A stretch of DNA of 64,000 nucleotides, taken from positions 434,001-498,000 of the forward strand of contig NZ_JAGKTL010000001.1 of NCBI RefSeq assembly GCF_017908595.1, read 5' to 3'. The DNA comes from Rhodothermus bifroesti (GTDB taxonomy: Bacteria; Bacteroidota; Rhodothermia; Rhodothermales; Rhodothermaceae). Of this stretch, positions 60,361-64,000 are shown piece by piece; positions within the stretch are counted from its first letter, which is position 1; each line of letters opens with the position of its first letter. Made by a program: the position numbers and the translations under genes. Below the pieces are notes generated by a model. It worked only from the letters and a program-made list of their open reading frames with translations. It was not told where the DNA came from and ran no database searches.

Positions 60361-62958
60361 ATGGACCCGCTGAAGTCGTTTATCTACGGGGCTTTGCTCC
60401 TTACTGCCCCCGCCTTTGCCCAGTACCCTGCAGCCGAGCGCATAACGCTCTATTGGGGCCTTTCGGCCAATCAAGAAAACGGCCGCGCACGCTGGGAGCT
60501 GACCTTGGTCAACCAAGACACGGTGGCACTGCCAGCTTCAGGCTGGACGCTCTTTTTTAACTTTATGCGCCCCATCGACGCCCAAAGCGTCTCGCCTATG
60601 GTGCGGCTTACGCATATAAACGGTGATTTTTACCGACTAGAGCCTACCGAAACGTTCACCCCTCTTCCAGCTGGCGCGCGCCGTACGCTAACGTTTGAAT
60701 CTTTGGGTCCCATCCTTAAAGCCATTGATGCCCCAACGGGCTTTTATTTTGTATTTCGCGATACCGAAGGCCAAGCGTTGCCGCCCGCGCCAGTACGCGA
60801 CGTGCGCATTTTACCCTTTGTCTCCGCCTTTCAAACGCAGAGCCATCCGGCAGATCAGCGCCCTAGTCCTACCCCAGCGCTCGATTACTACCAAAATGCC
60901 TACCTCCACCTGCTTCCATCTGAAACCTTGATTCCCGTTATTCCTACCCCCTACCACCTTTCCCGTCAAGCGGGCAGTTGCCAACTCGATCGCGCGACAA
61001 CCATCACCTATGAGCCTGCTTTGGCCCGCGAAGCGGACTTCTTAGCCCAAGCATTGACGCCCCTTTTAGGCACGCGCCCGCACCTGGTCGAAGGCGGTGA
61101 GGTTCAAAAAGGCATTCGGCTTCAGCTGGGCACTGTGCGCCTTCCGGATACGGGTCAACAAGTCTCCAGCGAAGCCTATCACCTCCTTATTCACCCCGCT
61201 ACCGGCGTCACGATCACCGGCAGCGATCCAAGCGGTGTATTCTATGGCATCCAAACGCTCCGGCAACTCATCGATCCGAGCCAATATCGCCAAGCCAGTG
61301 GGGCCTTCTCGTTGCCTGCGGTAGAGATCATCGATGCACCCCGCTTTGGCTACCGTGGGTTACATCTGGACGTAGCCCGCAACTTCCAGCCTAAAGACGT
61401 GGTGCTCCGGTTGCTCGACGTCATGGCCCTTTACAAACTCAACCGGTTTCATTTTCACCTGACCGACGACGAAGGCTGGCGGCTGGCGATTGATGGCCTG
61501 CCTGAGCTAACTGAAATCGGGGGTTGCCGAGGACACACGGAAACCGAGTTGGACTGCCTCATCCCTTCTTACGGCTCAGGCCCTGAGGCCGGACGGCTAC
61601 CCGGAAGCGGCTACTACACCCGTGAAGACTTTATCGAAATCCTTCGCTATGCCACAGCCCGGCACATCGAGGTGATTCCGGAGATCGACATGCCCGGCCA
61701 CGCGCGTGCTGCTATTAAAGCTATGGAAGCCCGCTACGCGCGCTTAAAGGCGAAAGGACTCTCTGAGTCCGAAGCCGCTGCCTACCGCCTGATTGATCCG
61801 GCGGACACGTCCACTTACCGCTCTGTACAAGGCTGGGACGACAATGTGATCAACGTTTGCCTGCCTTCGACCTATCACTTTTTAGAAAAAGTGATAACAG
61901 AGCTCCAACGGCTGTATGCCGAGGCCGGGGCCCCACTGCGCGTGGTACATACCGGTGGCGACGAAGTGCCTCACGGCGCTTGGAGCGGCTCTCCAGCCTG
62001 CCAAGCGCTGATGCGGTCCGAAGGGATCCAGGATCCGGCCGAGCTACAGCCATATTTTCTGCAACGGTTTCATCAGATCTTGAGGCAGCGGGGTTTGCGC
62101 ACAGCAGGATGGGAAGAAATCGCCCTTGTTAGTACCGAAGAAAACCATCGGCGCGTCCATCGCCCTAATCCACGCTTCCGCAACGAAGGCTTTCTGGTTT
62201 ATGCCTGGAACAACATTTGGGGTAGTGGCGCCGAAGATCATGCCTATCGGCTGGCCAATGCCGGCTATGACGTGGTGCTTTCTCTGGCCTCAAACCTATA
62301 CTTTGACTTGGCCTACACCAAACACCCCGAGGAAGCGGGGCTCTACTGGGCAGGATTTGTGGACAACGATACACCCTATCGCTTGGAACCTTTCGAGCTG
62401 TTTCTAGGCCCCCTCTATGACTGGCTGGGCCGGCCGCTGCCGCCGGAAAGATTTGCGCACCATGAACGGCTGACGCCAGAAGGCCAGCGCCACATTGTCG
62501 GCATTCAAGGACAGCTCTGGGGGGAAACGCTGCGCACGCCTGACCGCGTCTTCTACATGGCCCTACCACGCCTGCTCGCACTGGCCGAACGGGCCTGGGC
62601 CCGGCAACCCGAATGGAGCCAAATTCAGGACTCCGACGCCCGCCGTCAGGCTTTCGAGAAAGCATGGAATGAATTTGCTAATCGCCTAGGCCAGCGCGAG
62701 CTGCCCCGCCTAGATGTGGTGTATCCTGACGCCTCCTACCGCCTACCTCCGCCAGGAGCTGTGGTCGAAAACGGCTATCTAAAAGCCAATGTGGCCCTAC
62801 CTGGCCTAGCCATCCACTACACGCTCGACGGCAGCGAGCCCACACCAGCCTCACCCCGCTACACCACGCCCGTTCGGCTCGAAGGCCACGGCGAAGTGCG
62901 GCTGCGCACATTCGACACCCGCGGCCGCGGCAGCCGTAGCGTACGCGTTGTTTATTAA
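60361..62958 (+). CDS. GH20 beta-N-acetylhexosaminidase, exported
   Basis: An 865-residue glycosidase that removes terminal beta-GlcNAc/GalNAc from chitooligosaccharides or glycans by substrate-assisted catalysis. It has a signal peptide (YGALLLTAPAFAQ), an N-terminal carbohydrate-binding domain (~30-165), a GH20b domain (~190-320), and the GH20 barrel from GYRGLHLDVARNFQPKDVVLRLLDVMALYKLNRFHFHLTDDEGWRL. The catalytic Asp534-Glu535 are in HTGGDEVPHGAW. A C-terminal CHB_HEX_C-like domain (IHYTLDGSEPTPASPRYTTPVRL) closes it. It would release GlcNAc for the kinase and NagB-like enzyme of the locus. Its stop overlaps the convergent amidotransferase gene by four bases. Confidence 0.95.
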   Translation: MDPLKSFIYGALLLTAPAFAQYPAAERITLYWGLSANQENGRARWELTLVNQDTVALPASGWTLFFNFMRPIDAQSVSPMVRLTHINGDFYRLEPTETFTPLPAGARRTLTFESLGPILKAIDAPTGFYFVFRDTEGQALPPAPVRDVRILPFVSAFQTQSHPADQRPSPTPALDYYQNAYLHLLPSETLIPVIPTPYHLSRQAGSCQLDRATTITYEPALAREADFLAQALTPLLGTRPHLVEGGEVQKGIRLQLGTVRLPDTGQQVSSEAYHLLIHPATGVTITGSDPSGVFYGIQTLRQLIDPSQYRQASGAFSLPAVEIIDAPRFGYRGLHLDVARNFQPKDVVLRLLDVMALYKLNRFHFHLTDDEGWRLAIDGLPELTEIGGCRGHTETELDCLIPSYGSGPEAGRLPGSGYYTREDFIEILRYATARHIEVIPEIDMPGHARAAIKAMEARYARLKAKGLSESEAAAYRLIDPADTSTYRSVQGWDDNVINVCLPSTYHFLEKVITELQRLYAEAGAPLRVVHTGGDEVPHGAWSGSPACQALMRSEGIQDPAELQPYFLQRFHQILRQRGLRTAGWEEIALVSTEENHRRVHRPNPRFRNEGFLVYAWNNIWGSGAEDHAYRLANAGYDVVLSLASNLYFDLAYTKHPEEAGLYWAGFVDNDTPYRLEPFELFLGPLYDWLGRPLPPERFAHHERLTPEGQRHIVGIQGQLWGETLRTPDRVFYMALPRLLALAERAWARQPEWSQIQDSDARRQAFEKAWNEFANRLGQRELPRLDVVYPDASYRLPPPGAVVENGYLKANVALPGLAIHYTLDGSEPTPASPRYTTPVRLEGHGEVRLRTFDTRGRGSRSVRVVY

Positions 62959-63662
62959 GTACGAAAAAGGCGATCCAAAAGCTGCTCCAAAACGGCATGC
63001 AAAGGCTTATAGGCCTCAAGGGGCTGGGCCAGAAGGGTCTCTGCAGGCTGCACGTAGGCCGAACGCTGCCGGGCAGCATCGAGCTCGGCTCCCCCAGCCT
63101 GGACCAGTGCGGCCACGCTCTCAGGCGTCATTTCCAAGTGAAATTGTAAACCTAAGGCCTGATCGTTCCAGAGAAAAGCCTGGTGGGCATAAGCTGCACT
63201 TTCCATAAGATGCACTGCCCCTGGCGGTAGGTCGAACGTGTCCCCGTGCCAATGAAAAACCATTAGCTGATCCGGAAGATCAACCAGAAACGGACAGGAG
63301 CGACCTTGCGGCGTACGCCATACGGGAAACCAGCCGATTTCGGGCTGCGGGCCGGGATAAACGCGCCCACCCAACACCTCAGCCAACAGCTGTGCTCCTA
63401 GGCATATCCCGAGCACGGGTTTACCAGCCTCAAGCACAGCACGTAAAAATGCTTTTTCTGCACGAAGCCAGCTGTAGCGGTCTTCATCGTAGACCCCCAT
63501 AGGTCCCCCCATGACAATCACCCCGTCGACAGTATCGGGAGCGGGCAAGACATCCCCGGCAAAAAAACGCGTAAACGCAAGGCTATAGCCGCGCTGCTGT
63601 GCCCAAGGAGCAATCTGCGCTGGCCCTTCGAAGGCAACATGCTGAAGCACGTGAAGCTGCAT
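62955..63662 (-). CDS. class I glutamine amidotransferase-like protein
   Basis: A 235-residue stand-alone GATase1 domain (ATG at 63662; the frame is open nine codons further upstream). The segments DGVIVMGGPMGVYDEDRYSWLRAEKAFL, the nucleophile Cys in GICLGAQLLAEVLGG, and the His in LGLQFHLEMTPES give the catalytic Cys-His(-Glu) set. Such proteins are often annotated GMP synthase-like or gamma-glutamyl-amine hydrolases. Without a synthase partner the true acceptor is unknown. It overlaps the GH20 stop. Confidence 0.88.
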   Translation of the reverse strand: MQLHVLQHVAFEGPAQIAPWAQQRGYSLAFTRFFAGDVLPAPDTVDGVIVMGGPMGVYDEDRYSWLRAEKAFLRAVLEAGKPVLGICLGAQLLAEVLGGRVYPGPQPEIGWFPVWRTPQGRSCPFLVDLPDQLMVFHWHGDTFDLPPGAVHLMESAAYAHQAFLWNDQALGLQFHLEMTPESVAALVQAGGAELDAARQRSAYVQPAETLLAQPLEAYKPLHAVLEQLLDRLFRT

Positions 63663-63752
63663 TGTTTCACAGCTAAGGCCTAGGATCAAGGTTAGAAGAT
63701 ACGTTTTTTAGCATCGCTGCGCCGAATTACAGATCCCAAAGGATCGATTGCT

Positions 63753-64000
63753 TCAATGACCCAAAGGCGTTAGCCATACAAAGTCGCCCAATCCCCCATG
63801 CACTTGAGGATCGAAGCGAGAAGGATCGGCAGCGGGCCGCCAGATCAGGACAAGCCCTCGGGTCCCGGGTCGATAGCGCGCAAGCATTTCTGGCGTACCC
63901 AACCCTCCCGCTACATGAAAGGCACCTGTTAGGTGTACTATGAGGGCCTCAGGCTGGCGCATCAGGTGCTTGGCCAAGGTATAGGCCATCATGGCATCTC
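63753..64000 (-). CDS. ChaN-like haem-binding/TraB-fold protein (C-terminal part)
   Basis: The frame is open to the window edge (…DAMMAYTLAKHL) and ends at 63753. The visible ~81 residues contain ALIVHLTGAFHVAGGLGTPEMLARYRPG and LVLIWRPAADPSRF, matching the C-terminal end of the ChaN/cofactor haem-binding family (PF04187), whose conserved His lies in GxFH. ChaN-type lipoproteins are linked to iron uptake. The N-terminus with any lipobox is outside the window. Confidence 0.7.
   Translation of the reverse strand, partial: DAMMAYTLAKHLMRQPEALIVHLTGAFHVAGGLGTPEMLARYRPGTRGLVLIWRPAADPSRFDPQVHGGLGDFVWLTPLGH

Noticed and set aside
1-64000. CRISPR arrays, insertion sequences, integrases or prophage genes
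   Set aside because: No regularly spaced repeats, transposase or recombinase motifs were seen; the TPR-CHAT protein alone is not evidence for a type III-E CRISPR system.

Overview
The window looks like a chromosomal segment of a Rhodothermus-like member of the Rhodothermota/Bacteroidota. The markers are SusC/SusD-type remnants, a Wzi-like outer-membrane protein, a NagB fused to a PIG-L deacetylase, and an arginine/glutamate-rich proteome that hints at thermophily. This placement is inferred from gene content only. Coding density is very high, and several convergent gene pairs overlap at their 3' ends.

Layout: (1) 1-2.9 kb holds the 3' part of uvrA, a thioredoxin-fold protein and msrA. (2) 3-13.6 kb is an envelope locus with three GT4 and one GT2 glycosyltransferases, an RND/MMPL exporter, a DUF3047 protein, a polytopic membrane protein, a Wzi-like protein and one frameshifted membrane-protein gene. 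(3) 13.7-36.8 kb carries a MaoC hydratase, an M48 lipoprotein protease, recF, a TPR-CHAT protease coupled to murQ, mfd, a WYL regulator, rsmG, mnmG, two multi-PAS histidine kinases, mnmE, yidC, rnpA and rpmH. Six parS sites lie here in two clusters, so this is an origin-proximal type of region, although no dnaA, parA or parB is visible. (4) 37-39.4 kb has tRNA-Gly(CCC), tRNA-Val(TAC), a 374-base gap without a gene, and a mocA-like/xdhC pair for molybdenum cofactor chemistry. (5) 39.6-48.2 kb is a tight five-gene nitrate assimilation operon: transporter, siroheme nitrite reductase, flavodoxin subunit, FNR subunit, and a nitrate reductase fused to a NirB-like FAD/BFD module. An OxyR-type regulator and mgtE follow. 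(6) 51-63 kb is an amino-sugar and chitooligosaccharide locus: TPR lipoprotein, LacI regulator, GMC dehydrogenase with its small subunit, NagB-PIG-L fusion, BadF-type amino-sugar kinase, a SusC/SusD pair collapsed by an internal deletion, and a GH20 hexosaminidase. A class I glutamine amidotransferase and a partial ChaN-like gene end the window.

How the genes may work together: in the nitrate operon, NirA, the flavodoxin protein and the FNR protein share an N-terminal motif that resembles the N-terminus of CysJ. This suggests a split sulfite-reductase-like assembly that feeds nitrite reductase from NADPH rather than ferredoxin. In the amino-sugar locus, GGGA-N-CG-N-TCCC palindromes upstream of the SusC remnant/kinase pair and of GH20, plus a weaker copy upstream of nagB, look like operators for the local LacI protein. 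The sugar importer itself seems to have been lost.
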